A DNA stretch of 64,000 bases from Pseudomonas putida (lineage in GTDB: Bacteria; Pseudomonadota; Gammaproteobacteria; Pseudomonadales; Pseudomonadaceae), in NCBI RefSeq assembly GCF_002025705.1, contig NZ_CP018846.1, positions 3,339,501 through 3,403,500 of the forward strand. The letters are read 5' to 3'. Positions 28,279 through 38,420 of this stretch are shown in pieces. Within the stretch, counting starts at the first letter, position 1; the number at the start of each line of letters is the position of its first letter. A program made the translations under genes and the position numbers. Below the pieces are notes generated by a model. The model searched no databases. It was not told the origin of the DNA and was given only the letters and a program-made list of their open reading frames with translations.

Positions 28279-31122
28279 CTAGAACTGCCCTAGCCAGTAC
28301 GCCACATCCACCTCATCGATCTGCTCGCGGCGCAAGAACCGCCCGGCATACTCCAGGTACACCCCACTGCTGAGAAACAGCCGCAACAGTTGCCCGTCGA
28401 TATGGTTGTCGCGGGCCATGAACACCAGGATCTTCACCGACTCGGACAAGGTTTTCGCCGGCTTGTACGGCCGGTCGGCGGCCGTCAGCGCTTCGAAGAT
28501 ATCGGCAATGGCCATCACCCGCTCGGCAACGCCAAGATCGTCCTTGCCCAACCGGCGCGGGTAGCCGCCGCCATCCATCCTTTCATGGTGGTTGCCTGCG
28601 ATGTCCGGTACACGCCGCAATTGGCGCGGAAACGGCAGCGCAGTCAGCATGGTGATGGTCTGCACGATATGTTCGTTGATCTTGAAGCGCTCTTCATCGT
28701 TCAGCGTGCCACGGCGGATCGCCAGGTTGTACAGCTCGCCCTGATTGCTGGCATTGGCCGGCAGGCGCATGTCGAAGCCCCAGACGTTGCGCGGGTCGCC
28801 CTTGACCACCGGTGGCTTGCGCGCTCCCCAGGGCTGCAGATGCTCGGGCCGGTCCGCCAGCAGCGCTTCATCGGCCGGCAAGGTTGCAGGTGCCGCACCG
28901 GCAAAGCGTTGCTCTTCATCGCGGGAAATGCCCAGGCGGTTGTCGAAATGCCGCTGCCAGCGGCGCTGGCCGATGCGCTGCAGGCGCTCCACATCCTCAT
29001 CCTGCATGAACTCGCCACCGATATTGGCCCTGGCGACGAACGCGAACTCTTCCTGCAGTTCGGCGCGGCACTGCTCCAGCGTGCGCTGCAGCACCGGCTC
29101 GGCTTCGCCAGCGGCCAAGCCTTGCCAGTACGCAAGCTCGGCATCGCGCCAGAGCACCTCGAAGCGCATGCGCACTTCATGGATTCGGTTGTACAGGGTC
29201 TCCAACTTGGTCGCCTTGTCCACCACGTACTCGGGGCTGGTGACCTTGCCGCAATCATGCAGCCAGGCGGCAATACGGAACTCGTAGCGCTCGGCCTCGG
29301 TCATGCTGAAGTCGGCAAAGGGGCCGCTGTCGGCCTGCATGGCCTTGTCCAGCAGCATCTGCGCCAATTGCGGCACACGCTCGCAGTGGCCACCGGTGTA
29401 GGGGCTCTTGGCATCGATGGCGTCGGCCAGCAGCTTGATCATCGCGTCCAGCAGGCGCTGCTGGGCTTCGACCAGCTGGCGCGTCTCGATGGCCACGGCG
29501 GCGGCGCCGGACAGTTCTTCGACGAAGCGGCGGAACGGCTCCCTTACTTCAGCATTCTCGCCCTTCAATTCCAGGACGAGAATGCCGAGCAGCTCATGAC
29601 CCCGGTCATTGAGCACCACTGCAAGGCTGCGCCCACCCAGCGCCAGGGCCCGTGTGACCGTACCCGCCAGGTCACGGTGATCGGCCTCGCCTAGCGTCAG
29701 CTCCTCGGGGTAACCCGAACCCCGGCAGGACGCGGCCAGGCGCAGGTGGGCATGCTGGTCATCGAACAGATACACCGCCCCGGCACCGACCCCGGCAGCT
29801 TCCACCAGGTGCGTCAGCACGCCATCGAGCATGCGTTCCAGCTGGGTCTCGCGACTGAGCGTCAGCGTGATCGCCTGCAAACTGCCGATGGTGCCGGACA
29901 TGCGCCTGAGCACCTGGCTCAGCTCGCGTACTTCGGTCACCCGCGAGCCCACCCCCACTTCGCGGCTGAAATCGAAGCCGGCCAAGGCACGCACCTGGTC
30001 GGCCAACTGGTGCAGCGGGCGGCCGATACGCCGGCCGAGCAAGCCGCCGAGCAACAGGAGCACGGCCATCAGCGCGGCCGTCCACAGCAGTTGCTCGAAC
30101 AGCACCTTGCGCGCCCCCGCCAGCAGTTCATGTGCGGGCACCGCGATCAGCACTTGCAGGTCCTGCCCGGCCAGGGTCGTCAGTTGCACGCGCATGCCGA
30201 ACCACTTCGCGCCCTCTACCTGATAGAGCTGGGGTCGCGTGCCCTGGGGCAGGTTGGCGTAAACCTGCTGCAAGCTGGGTACGCCCAGTTCGGCGATCCG
30301 CGACAGGCGCACGCTTTCGCCTTCATGGACGATGACCCGCTGCAGGTCCGGGTAAGCCACCACATTGCCGCGGCTGTCGACCACGGCGATTTCGGTGCCG
30401 GGGGTCATGCGCAGGTCGCGGGTTTCGCTGGCCAGGTCGTCGACCGAGACATCCATGCCGAGCACCGCCGCGCCGTCGACGCTGCGCTGGGCCATGGTCA
30501 TGCCGATTTCGCGGGTGGTGAAGAAGACATAGGGGTGAGTCAGCACGGTACCGGATTGTGCGCTGGCGTCGACGAACCAGGGGCGTGAGCGTGGGTCGTA
30601 ATGATAGTCAGGCATGGCCTGGGCCTTGAGCAGGGTCAGGGCACCGTCATAGAAGCGCCACTCGCCGAGCATCGCGCCGCCCTCGCCCAGGCTGACACTC
30701 TGCACCAGGAAGCGGCTGCCCGCCGGCGCGGCAAAGCGCGACAGCAACTCTGGGTCGCGCAAGCGGCGCACCAGCAGGAATTCGCCGTTGGGGTAACCAA
30801 CGTAGGCGGCGCTGAGCATCTTGTTGGCATTCAGGCTTTCGACCAGCTGTGGCAAGCGCTCCAGGCGCTGCGGCAGGTTGCTGGCGGCCGGGTTGAAGGC
30901 CAGCAGGCGAATGCTGCTCTGGGCAGGGTCGACCAGGCGCCGGGCGCGTTCATCGATGGTCTTGCCGACTTGCTGGGCAGCATCGCCAGCGGCGGCCACC
31001 AGGGCCTGGCTGATGCCGCGATAGCCTTGCCAGGCAAGGCCGGCGCCAAGCAGCAGCATGCCGAGCATGATGGCCAGGGCCACCAGCCATTGCAGGGAGA
31101 TTGTGCGCCCGGGTTTGCTCAT
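28279..31122 (-). CDS. Membrane HD-GYP c-di-GMP phosphodiesterase-like protein with Cache, HAMP and GAF domains
   Basis: Predicted 947 residues. An N-terminal transmembrane helix (about 10-32) is followed by a periplasmic dCache domain (Tyr/Trp-rich PDYHYDPRSRPWFVDA, FTTREIGMT), a second helix (about 350-370), HAMP, a GAF domain (about 420-560) and a C-terminal HD-GYP domain. Catalytic H622-D623 (LHDCGK) and H845-H846-E847..GGGYP are intact. The distance between them is about 220 residues, far more than usual, owing to an inserted helical region (about 640-800). It likely degrades c-di-GMP in response to an extracellular ligand. Start fixed at 31122 by GGAGCGGG. Monocistronic. Confidence 0.82.
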   Translation of the reverse strand: MSKPGRTISLQWLVALAIMLGMLLLGAGLAWQGYRGISQALVAAAGDAAQQVGKTIDERARRLVDPAQSSIRLLAFNPAASNLPQRLERLPQLVESLNANKMLSAAYVGYPNGEFLLVRRLRDPELLSRFAAPAGSRFLVQSVSLGEGGAMLGEWRFYDGALTLLKAQAMPDYHYDPRSRPWFVDASAQSGTVLTHPYVFFTTREIGMTMAQRSVDGAAVLGMDVSVDDLASETRDLRMTPGTEIAVVDSRGNVVAYPDLQRVIVHEGESVRLSRIAELGVPSLQQVYANLPQGTRPQLYQVEGAKWFGMRVQLTTLAGQDLQVLIAVPAHELLAGARKVLFEQLLWTAALMAVLLLLGGLLGRRIGRPLHQLADQVRALAGFDFSREVGVGSRVTEVRELSQVLRRMSGTIGSLQAITLTLSRETQLERMLDGVLTHLVEAAGVGAGAVYLFDDQHAHLRLAASCRGSGYPEELTLGEADHRDLAGTVTRALALGGRSLAVVLNDRGHELLGILVLELKGENAEVREPFRRFVEELSGAAAVAIETRQLVEAQQRLLDAMIKLLADAIDAKSPYTGGHCERVPQLAQMLLDKAMQADSGPFADFSMTEAERYEFRIAAWLHDCGKVTSPEYVVDKATKLETLYNRIHEVRMRFEVLWRDAELAYWQGLAAGEAEPVLQRTLEQCRAELQEEFAFVARANIGGEFMQDEDVERLQRIGQRRWQRHFDNRLGISRDEEQRFAGAAPATLPADEALLADRPEHLQPWGARKPPVVKGDPRNVWGFDMRLPANASNQGELYNLAIRRGTLNDEERFKINEHIVQTITMLTALPFPRQLRRVPDIAGNHHERMDGGGYPRRLGKDDLGVAERVMAIADIFEALTAADRPYKPAKTLSESVKILVFMARDNHIDGQLLRLFLSSGVYLEYAGRFLRREQIDEVDVAYWLGQF

Positions 31123-31460
31123 GGGTGCCCGCTCCATTCGGCAGGCCGATCCCATGACCCCAGGCTCGCCCACAGGCGGCCCGCTGCGCCGGCAGCAAGA
31201 CCCTTCAGCACGCTGACCATCCAAGGCACTCCCTGTGTGGCGACTTTCAACAGTGTAATCAGCCAGAACGATCATGCCGGGCGAGTGTCGTGCGCTGCCA
31301 GCAAGGCAGCCCGATAGTGGCACAGCGACATTGCGCGGTTCAATGCTCTGCGCTTGGCCTCAGCGCATATGCCCGGTAGAATTGCCCCCGGGTGCTAGCT
31401 GCAAGATGCAGTGATGCAGGTTAAAGAACAGTGTAGGTCGGGCCGCCTGCAGGAGTTCTT
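31123..31460. other. Divergent intergenic region, HD-GYP gene / nhaA
   Basis: 338 bp holding the 5' regions of two divergent genes. A small hairpin ctgcaagatgcag (31401-31413) and the AGGAG ribosome site of nhaA (31451-31455) are visible. I see no gene, REP unit or recognised riboswitch. Confidence 0.5.
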
Positions 31461-32825
31461 GTGCCTATGCAAAAAACCAAATTGACGCGTGCCCAGCAGC
31501 TGGCCCAACGCGCCTTCGCCAATTTCGAGCGCTTCCTGCACATCGAAGCGGTCAGCGGCATCGTCCTGCTGATCACGGCCGTTGCCGCCCTGATCTGGGC
31601 CAACTCCCCGGCCGCCGCCAGCTACGACGCCCTCTGGCACACGCCGATCAGCTTCGGCATCGGCTCGCTGAGCTTCTCGCAGTCCCTGCACTTCTGGATC
31701 AACGATGGCCTGATGACCATCTTCTTCCTGGTGGTGGGCATGGAGATCCGCCGCGAAATCCACGAGGGCGCCCTGGCCAGCCTGCGCCAGGCTACCTTGC
31801 CCATGGCCGCCGCGGTTGGCGGCGTAGCGGTACCTGCGCTGATCTACCTGGCCTTCGGCCATGCGCCAGCCGAGCAGCAAGGCTGGGCCGTGCCGACTGC
31901 CACCGACATCGCCTTCGCGGTCGGCGTGCTGGCCCTGCTGGGCAAGTCGATCCCGTCCAACATCCGCGTGTTCCTGCTGGCCCTGGCGATCATCGATGAC
32001 ATCATCGCCGTGCTGATCATCGCCATCTTCTACTCCGGCGGCCTCGACTACAGCGGCTTCGGCGTAGCCGCCATCGGCTTGCTGCTGGTGATCGGCCTGC
32101 AGAAGATCGGCGTCGGCTCGGCCTGGGCCTATGTCATTCCTGGCACCATCACCTGGGTCGGCATGCTGATGACCGGCGCCCACCCGACCCTGGCCGGCGT
32201 GATACTCGGCCTGATGACCCCGGTAGCCGCCATGCCACTGGGCGAGCGCCCGCTGGATGCGGTCTCGCGCTTCACCAACGACCTGCTGGGCCGGGCCAAG
32301 GCCCCCGAGCAGGACACTGGCGACCTCAGCGCCCCACTCAAGCGCCTGCGCCTGGCCCAGCGTGAGCTGGTACCGCCGGTAACCCGTGTAGGAGGCGCCC
32401 TGCACCCTTGGGTAGCCTACGCAATCATGCCGCTGTTCGCCCTGGCCAACGCCGGTGTCGGCCTGTCGGGCATCGACCTGTCAGCCGAAGGGCCGCACTG
32501 GGTGATGACCGCCGTGGCCGTGGCCCTGGTGGCCGGCAAGCCGCTGGGCATCATCGGCGTCAGCTGGCTGATGGTGCGCCTGGGCTGGTGCAGCCTGCCG
32601 GCCCAGGTCAACTGGCGCGGCATCACCTTGATCGGCCTGCTGGCCGGTATCGGCTTCACCATGTCGATCTTCATTGCCAACCTGGCCTACAGCGACCCGG
32701 CCTCCCTGGGTGCAGCCAAACTCGGCGTGCTGTCGGGCTCGGTGATCGCTGCCGTACTGGGCCTGGCCTGGGGCGTCACAGGCCTGCGCAAAGGCGCCAG
32801 CAAGGCGCCCGTGCAAGCGGGCTGA
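31461..32825 (+). CDS. nhaA: Na+/H+ antiporter NhaA
   Basis: Predicted 454 residues (GTG start at 31461; an ATG two codons later is equally possible after AGGAG). The transport-site aspartates are conserved: Asp149 in [15 protein letters not shown] and the pair Asp179-Asp180 in [10 protein letters not shown], matching E. coli Asp133 and Asp163-164. About 12 membrane helices are predicted. It exports Na+ or Li+ in exchange for protons at alkaline pH. The N-terminal cytosolic extension and C-terminal tail are longer than in E. coli (388 residues). Followed by a terminator. Confidence 0.94.
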   Translation: MPMQKTKLTRAQQLAQRAFANFERFLHIEAVSGIVLLITAVAALIWANSPAAASYDALWHTPISFGIGSLSFSQSLHFWINDGLMTIFFLVVGMEIRREIHEGALASLRQATLPMAAAVGGVAVPALIYLAFGHAPAEQQGWAVPTATDIAFAVGVLALLGKSIPSNIRVFLLALAIIDDIIAVLIIAIFYSGGLDYSGFGVAAIGLLLVIGLQKIGVGSAWAYVIPGTITWVGMLMTGAHPTLAGVILGLMTPVAAMPLGERPLDAVSRFTNDLLGRAKAPEQDTGDLSAPLKRLRLAQRELVPPVTRVGGALHPWVAYAIMPLFALANAGVGLSGIDLSAEGPHWVMTAVAVALVAGKPLGIIGVSWLMVRLGWCSLPAQVNWRGITLIGLLAGIGFTMSIFIANLAYSDPASLGAAKLGVLSGSVIAAVLGLAWGVTGLRKGASKAPVQAG

Positions 32826-32831
32826 AGCCAA

Positions 32832-32858
32832 CCGGGGCCTGCGGGCCCCGGCATTTTT
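32832..32858 (+). terminator. Rho-independent terminator after nhaA
   Basis: CCGGGGCC (32832-32839) pairs with GGCCCCGG (32844-32851) over a 4-base loop, followed by catttttct. It lies 7 bp after the nhaA stop codon. Confidence 0.85.
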
Positions 32859-32950
32859 CTGTATACAAAAATTTCAAACTTTGCTTACATGCATGCCTGT
32901 GCGCCTACGACATCGGCCAACGTCGCTGCGTATTGCGCCAGGCATGAGCG

Positions 32951-34330
32951 ATGCAAGCTTCCCTGCAACATACCCCCAAGACCCTCCTGGTCAAGAACGC
33001 CGCACTGCTGGTCACCATGGACGGCGAACGCCGTGAAATCAAAGGTGGCGGGCTTTATATCGAAGACAACCTGATCAAGCAGGTCGGCCCCAGCGATACG
33101 CTGCCGCAGCACGCCGATGTGATCCTGGACATGGCCGGCAAGGTGGTCATCCCGGGCCTGGTCAACACCCACCACCACATGTACCAGAGCCTTACCCGCG
33201 TGGTGCCGGCAGCCCAGGACGGCGAGCTGTTCAACTGGCTGACCAACCTGTACCCGATCTGGGCGCGGCTGACCCCGGAAATGATCTCGGTTTCGACCCA
33301 GACAGCCATGGCCGAGCTGATCCTGTCTGGCTGCACCACCTCCAGTGACCACCTGTACATCTACCCCAACGGCTGCAAGCTCGATGACAGCATCCATGCT
33401 GCCGGCGAGATCGGCATGCGCTTCCATGCCGCCCGCGGCAGCATGAGCGTGGGCCGCAGCCAGGGCGGCCTGCCGCCTGATTCGGTCGTAGAGAAGGAAA
33501 GCGACATCCTCAAGGAATCGCAGCGCCTGATCGAGGACTACCACGATGCCAGCCACGGTTCGATGCTGCGCGTGGTGGTGGCGCCCTGCTCACCATTCTC
33601 GGTCAGCCGCGACCTGATGCGCGAGGCCGCCGTGCTGGCGCGCAACTACGGCGTATCGCTGCACACCCACCTGGCCGAGAACGTCAACGACATCGCCTAC
33701 AGCCGCGAGAAATTCGGCATGACCCCGGCCGAATACGCCGAAGACCTCGGCTGGGTCGGCCACGATGTGTGGCACGCCCACTGTGTGCAGCTCGACCAGC
33801 ACGGCATCGAGCTGTTTGCCCGCACCGGCACCGGTGTCGCCCACTGCCCTTGCTCGAACATGCGCCTGGCCTCGGGCATCGCGCCGATTCGCAAGATGCG
33901 CGACCACGGCGTGCCGGTGGGCCTTGGCGTGGACGGCTCGGCCTCCAACGACGGCGCCAGCATGATTGGCGAGGTACGCCAGGCGCTGCTACTGCAGCGC
34001 GTCGGTTTCGGCCCGGACGCGATGACCGCCCGCGAAGCCCTGGAAATCGCCACCCTGGGCGGCGCCAAGGTGCTCAACCGCAACGACATTGGCGCCCTGG
34101 CGCCGGGCATGATCGCCGACTTCGTCGCCTTCGACCTGGGCCACGTGGCCTATGCCGGTGCCCTGCACGACCCCTTGGCGGCCCTGGTGTTCTGCACCCC
34201 GACCCACGTCGACACCAGCGTGATCAATGGCCGGGTGGTGGTGCAGGATGGCCGTATCACCACCATCGACCTGCCGCGGGTACTGGAGCGCCACAACCAG
34301 TTGGCCTACCAGCTCGTCAGCGGCGAATGA
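32951..34330 (+). CDS. 8-oxoguanine deaminase (TRZ/ATZ-type amidohydrolase)
   Basis: Predicted 459 residues of the amidohydrolase superfamily. Metal ligands H74 and H76 are in NTHHHMYQ, followed by HTHLAEN (His and Glu), HAHCVQ and GVDGSASND with the catalytic Asp. The sequence resembles the characterised 8-oxoguanine deaminase of P. aeruginosa, which converts 8-oxoguanine to uric acid. The next gene is a purine-type NCS2 permease, consistent with import and salvage of oxidised or free purines. No strong ribosome site is seen (GCATGAGCG before the ATG). Confidence 0.85.
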   Translation: MQASLQHTPKTLLVKNAALLVTMDGERREIKGGGLYIEDNLIKQVGPSDTLPQHADVILDMAGKVVIPGLVNTHHHMYQSLTRVVPAAQDGELFNWLTNLYPIWARLTPEMISVSTQTAMAELILSGCTTSSDHLYIYPNGCKLDDSIHAAGEIGMRFHAARGSMSVGRSQGGLPPDSVVEKESDILKESQRLIEDYHDASHGSMLRVVVAPCSPFSVSRDLMREAAVLARNYGVSLHTHLAENVNDIAYSREKFGMTPAEYAEDLGWVGHDVWHAHCVQLDQHGIELFARTGTGVAHCPCSNMRLASGIAPIRKMRDHGVPVGLGVDGSASNDGASMIGEVRQALLLQRVGFGPDAMTAREALEIATLGGAKVLNRNDIGALAPGMIADFVAFDLGHVAYAGALHDPLAALVFCTPTHVDTSVINGRVVVQDGRITTIDLPRVLERHNQLAYQLVSGE

Positions 34331-34464
34331 CCTGAACAGCCCTGGCCGCTGCGCTTGAAAAAGCGCGGCGCGCCTTGCTGCGGCTGCGTTTTACCTGTTT
34401 CACCCCAATGCGACTGAAACCGTGCAGTTAGACGCGTAACAAAAACAACAGCGAGCTACTCACC

Positions 34465-35976
34465 ATGACATCTACCGCTACACCTCGTCCGGAAGACGAG
34501 AACCTCGGTATTGGCGCCAACTTCGCCTACGGCCTGCAGCATGTGCTGACCATGTATGGCGGCATGATTGCCGTGCCGCTGATCATCGGCCAGGCTGCCG
34601 GCCTGTCACCGGCCGATGTGGGCATGCTGATCGCCGCCTCACTGTTCGCCGGGGGCCTGGCCACCTTGCTGCAGACCCTTGGCGTGCCGTTCTTCGGCTG
34701 CCGCCTGCCGCTGGTCCAGGGGGTTTCCTTTGCCAGCGTGGCGACCATGGTCGCGATCATCGGCAATGACGGCACCGGCGGCCTGCAGGTGGTGTTCGGC
34801 GCCGTGATCGTGTCGTCGCTGATCGGCCTGCTGATCACCCCGCTGTTCTCGCGCATCATTCAGTTCTTCCCGCCGCTGGTGACAGGCATCGTCATCACCA
34901 CCATCGGCCTGACCCTGATGCCGGTGGCGGCGCGCTGGGCCATGGGCGGCAACAGCCAGGCGGCTGACTTCGGCAGCACGGCCAACATCAGCCTGGCCGC
35001 GTTCACCCTGGCCTGCGTGCTGTTGCTGAGCAAGCTTGGCAGCGCCAGCCTGTCGCGCCTGTCGATCCTGCTGGCGATGGTCATCGGTACCCTGGTGGCC
35101 ATGGCCTTCGGCATGGCCGACTTCACCCAGGCGCTTGACGGCCCTTCGGTGGCGCTGCCGGAAGTGCTGCACTTCACGCCCGAGTTCCAGCTGGCGGCGA
35201 TCCTGTCGATGCTGATCGTCATCGTGGTGACCATGGTCGAGACCTCGGCAGACATCCTCGCCGTGGGCGAAATCATCGGCACCGACGTCGATGCCCGGCG
35301 CCTGGGCAACGGCCTGCGCGCCGACATGATTTCCAGCGCCCTGGCACCGCTGTTCGGTTCCTTCACCCAAAGCGCGTTCGCGCAGAACGTCGGCCTGGTG
35401 GCGGTGACCGGGGTCAAGAGCCGCTATGTGGTGGCCAGCGCCGGCTTCATCCTGGTCACCCTCGGCCTGCTGCCGGTGATGGGCCGGCTGGTGGCTGCGG
35501 TACCGACCGCCGTACTCGGCGGCGCCGGCGTGGTGCTGTTCGGCACCGTCGCGGCCAGCGGCATCCGTACCCTGGCCCAGGTGGACTACCGCAACAACAT
35601 GAACCTGATCATCGTCGCCACCTCGATCGGCTTCGGCATGATCCCGATCGCCGCACCGGGCTTCTACCACCATTTCCCGAGCTGGTTCGAGACCATCTTC
35701 CACTCCGGCATCAGCTCGTCGGCGATCATGGCGATCCTGCTCAACCTGTTGTTCAACCACCTGCGCGCCGGCAACTCCGACCAGCAATCGGTGTTCGTCG
35801 CCGCCAGTGAGCGAACCCTGCGTTACCACGACGTGGCCTGGCTCAATGAAGGCGACTTCTTCCGCGATGGCAAGCTGTTCGACTGCGACGGCAAGGAAGT
35901 GCCGATCGTCGAGGCCGAAGCGGCGCACGGGCATGCCGCTGCCCCGGCCAGGAAACAGGTCGATCACGCGCACTGA
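34465..35976 (+). CDS. NCS2-family purine/xanthine permease
   Basis: Predicted 503 residues with about 14 membrane segments. The NCS2 marks are GLQHVLTMYGGMIAVPLI in the first helix, the conserved VETSADILAVGEI segment (Glu in helix 8) and FGSFTQSAFAQNVGLV followed by TGVKSRYV (the QN motif of helix 10 is in AFAQNVG). Xanthine/urate carriers carry Gln at this QNxG motif. It would co-import a purine base with protons. It lies 134 bp downstream of the 8-oxoguanine deaminase gene and probably serves the same pathway. Confidence 0.87.
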   Translation: MTSTATPRPEDENLGIGANFAYGLQHVLTMYGGMIAVPLIIGQAAGLSPADVGMLIAASLFAGGLATLLQTLGVPFFGCRLPLVQGVSFASVATMVAIIGNDGTGGLQVVFGAVIVSSLIGLLITPLFSRIIQFFPPLVTGIVITTIGLTLMPVAARWAMGGNSQAADFGSTANISLAAFTLACVLLLSKLGSASLSRLSILLAMVIGTLVAMAFGMADFTQALDGPSVALPEVLHFTPEFQLAAILSMLIVIVVTMVETSADILAVGEIIGTDVDARRLGNGLRADMISSALAPLFGSFTQSAFAQNVGLVAVTGVKSRYVVASAGFILVTLGLLPVMGRLVAAVPTAVLGGAGVVLFGTVAASGIRTLAQVDYRNNMNLIIVATSIGFGMIPIAAPGFYHHFPSWFETIFHSGISSSAIMAILLNLLFNHLRAGNSDQQSVFVAASERTLRYHDVAWLNEGDFFRDGKLFDCDGKEVPIVEAEAAHGHAAAPARKQVDHAH

Positions 35977-36133
35977 CAGGCAAACTGAAACCACATGAAC
36001 AAATCTTCATGTTGGCCGTCAACGCCCTGATGGTGGGGTGGATGCGCGATATGGGGCGGTGACCCGGTCGCGCTTGCCTTGAGGCGCGGGGCCGGGTTGC
36101 GTAGCATCGCCGGCCCCGGGGCCGCTGGGCGGC

Positions 36134-36219
36134 CCATTCGTGGGCATGCCCGCTCCCACAGATACTGCGCAAGCTCAAGATCGGCGCGGTACCTGTGGGA
36201 GCGGGCTTGCCCGCGAACG
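36134..36219. repeat. Pair of inverted REP elements
   Basis: ttcgtgggcatgcccgctcc (36137-36156) and ctgtgggagcgggcttgccc (36193-36212) face each other. A further hairpin gagggcgaagccctc follows at 36219-36233. The pair lies just before the PBP2 start at 36266. Confidence 0.8.
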
Positions 36220-36265
36220 AGGGCGAAGCCCTCGCCTGCCGAATCCGCTACTGTACAGAGCCCCC

Positions 36266-38158
36266 ATGCCGCAACCGATCCCCCTCAAGGACCACGAAAA
36301 GGAAAAACACCTGGTCAACCGCCGGCTGCTGGCCTGCGCCGCCCTGGTGTTCAGCCTGTGCGCGGTCCTCGTGGGCCGGCTCTACGTGCTGCAGGTGCTG
36401 CAGCACGACCAGCAGAGCGCGGTGTCGGAAAACAACCGCGTGCACATCCTGCCCATCGCCCCCGAGCGCGGGCTGATCTATGACCGCAACGGCGTGGTAC
36501 TGGCCGACAACAAGCCCAGCTTCGACCTGACCATGACCCGCGAGCGCGCCGGCGACTCGGCCAAGGTACTCGATAGCCTGGCCGAAATCTTCAGCCTCGG
36601 CGAAGACGACCGCAAGCAGTTCGACAAGGACCTGCGCCGCGGCCGCAAGCCGTTCGAGCCGGTAACCCTGATGGTCGGCCTGACCGAAGAGCAGATCGCC
36701 CTGATCGCGGTCAACCAGTTCCGCCTGCCTGGCCTGGACGTGGAACCACAGTTCATTCGTGAATACCCGCTGGCCGAGCACTTCGCCCATTCTGTCGGCT
36801 ATGTCGGGCGCATCAACGAAAAGGAAGCCAAGACCCTCGACAGCACCGAGTACCGCGGCACCCAATCGATCGGCAAGACCGGCATCGAGCACTTCTACGA
36901 GGCCCAGTTGCACGGCCACGTGGGCTATGAAGAAGTGGAAACCAACGCCCAGGGCCGGGTGATGCGTGTGCTCAACCACAAGGACCCGATCCCCGGCAAG
37001 GACATCATCCTCAGCCTCGACTCGCACCTGCAGGTGGCCGCCGAGAAGGCCCTGGGCGACCGCCGCGGTGCGGTGGTGGTGCTCGACCCGGCCAACGGCG
37101 ACGTGCTGGCGATGGTCAGCAACCCGAGCTTCGACCCCAACCTGTTCGTCAAGGGCATCAGCTTCAAGCAGTACGCCGCCCTGCGCGACTCGATCGACCG
37201 GCCACTGTTCAACCGCGTGCTGCGCGGCCTGTATGCGCCCGGCTCGACGGTCAAGCCGGAAGTGGCCATCGCCGGCCTCGACAGCGGCGTGATCACCCCC
37301 GGCAGCCGGGTGTTCGACCCGGGCTACTACGAGCTGCCCAACTATGACCACAAGTACCGTAACTGGAACCACAGTGGCGATGGCTGGGTAGACATGTACA
37401 CCGCCATCATGCGTTCCAACGACACCTACTTCTACGACCTGGCGCACAAGCTCGGCATCGACCGCCTGCACGACTACATGGCCGAGTTTGGCCTTGGCCA
37501 GAAGGTCTCGCTGGACATGTTCGAGGAAGCGCCCGGGCTGATGCCTTCGCAAGCCTGGAAGCGCGCCACCCGCCGCCAGGCGTGGTTCCCGGGCGAGACG
37601 CTGATCCTCGGCATCGGCCAGGGCTACATGCAGGTCACCCCGCTGCAACTGGCCCAGGCCACCAGCCTGCTGGCCAGCAAGGGTGTGTGGCACCGCCCGC
37701 ACCTGGCCATGACCGTGGGTGGCGAGACCCCGGTCGACCCTAACCCGATGCCCGACATCGTGCTGCACGACAAGCACGCCTGGGACCAGGTCAACGTCGG
37801 CATGCAGATGGTCATGCACGATGCGCGCGGTATCGCCCGCGCCGCTGCGGCTGGCGCCCAGTACCGCATCGCCGGCAAGAGCGGCACGGCGCAGGTGGTG
37901 GCGATCAAGCAGGGCGAGCGCTACAACCGTAACAAGACCCTTGAGCGGCACCGCGACAACGCCCTGTTCGTCGGCTTTGCCCCGGCTGACCACCCCAGCG
38001 TGGTGGTGGCGGTGATGATCGAGAACGGCGAGGCCGGCGGCCGTGTTGCCGGGCCGGTGGTGCGCGAAGTCATGGATGCCTATCTGCTCGATGAGCAAGG
38101 CCACCTGAAGCCGCAGTATGCCGGCACTCCGGCGGCCAAGGCCGTGCCGCACAGCTGA
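36266..38158 (+). CDS. mrdA: Penicillin-binding protein 2 (MrdA-type transpeptidase)
   Basis: Predicted 630 residues. An N-terminal cytosolic tail and one transmembrane helix (about 20-42) are followed by the PBP dimerisation domain and the transpeptidase domain. Active-site Ser327 and Lys330 are in PGSTVKP, the second motif is SND in RSNDTYFYDLAHKLG, and the KSGT triad is at 538-541. It cross-links peptidoglycan during side-wall elongation. No rodA, mreCD, mltB or rlpA adjoins, so this is probably a second PBP2 paralogue outside the rod cluster. The start is just downstream of a REP pair and lacks a strong ribosome site. Confidence 0.88.
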   Translation: MPQPIPLKDHEKEKHLVNRRLLACAALVFSLCAVLVGRLYVLQVLQHDQQSAVSENNRVHILPIAPERGLIYDRNGVVLADNKPSFDLTMTRERAGDSAKVLDSLAEIFSLGEDDRKQFDKDLRRGRKPFEPVTLMVGLTEEQIALIAVNQFRLPGLDVEPQFIREYPLAEHFAHSVGYVGRINEKEAKTLDSTEYRGTQSIGKTGIEHFYEAQLHGHVGYEEVETNAQGRVMRVLNHKDPIPGKDIILSLDSHLQVAAEKALGDRRGAVVVLDPANGDVLAMVSNPSFDPNLFVKGISFKQYAALRDSIDRPLFNRVLRGLYAPGSTVKPEVAIAGLDSGVITPGSRVFDPGYYELPNYDHKYRNWNHSGDGWVDMYTAIMRSNDTYFYDLAHKLGIDRLHDYMAEFGLGQKVSLDMFEEAPGLMPSQAWKRATRRQAWFPGETLILGIGQGYMQVTPLQLAQATSLLASKGVWHRPHLAMTVGGETPVDPNPMPDIVLHDKHAWDQVNVGMQMVMHDARGIARAAAAGAQYRIAGKSGTAQVVAIKQGERYNRNKTLERHRDNALFVGFAPADHPSVVVAVMIENGEAGGRVAGPVVREVMDAYLLDEQGHLKPQYAGTPAAKAVPHS

Positions 38159-38420
38159 GGTGCCGGTGGAAACACTGCTGTCTCAAATTGCTACATTCCG
38201 AAGCGCCAGCACGGCGCTTCTGATCTGCCCGGTGCCATCCCGCCTGTCCGATCGCACTATTTAACCGTTCTATATCAATACCTTACCTCGAAATCAGGAT
38301 AGTCGCGGAGGTCTTCAGGCCTGCTTTTTGCTTGAACATTCAAGTGAATTGTAATGCATACCCCGAAGACCAAGAGTTCGCCCGAGCGATCCGCGTCAAG
38401 TCATACCCTGCGAGGCATCC

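Noticed and set aside
34331..34464. Possible purine riboswitch before the NCS2 permease
   Set aside because: The 134-bp leader shows only a short GC hairpin and no conserved purine-aptamer core.
36248..38152. 634-codon open frame opposite the PBP2 gene
   Set aside because: Antisense shadow; the PBP2 frame carries SxxK, SxN-type and KSGT motifs, the opposite frame none.
38338..38349. ATTCAAGTGAAT palindrome before the AraC gene as another IacR site
   Set aside because: It shares only a few bases with the two iac operator blocks, its centre is asymmetric, and the TTGACA context is missing.
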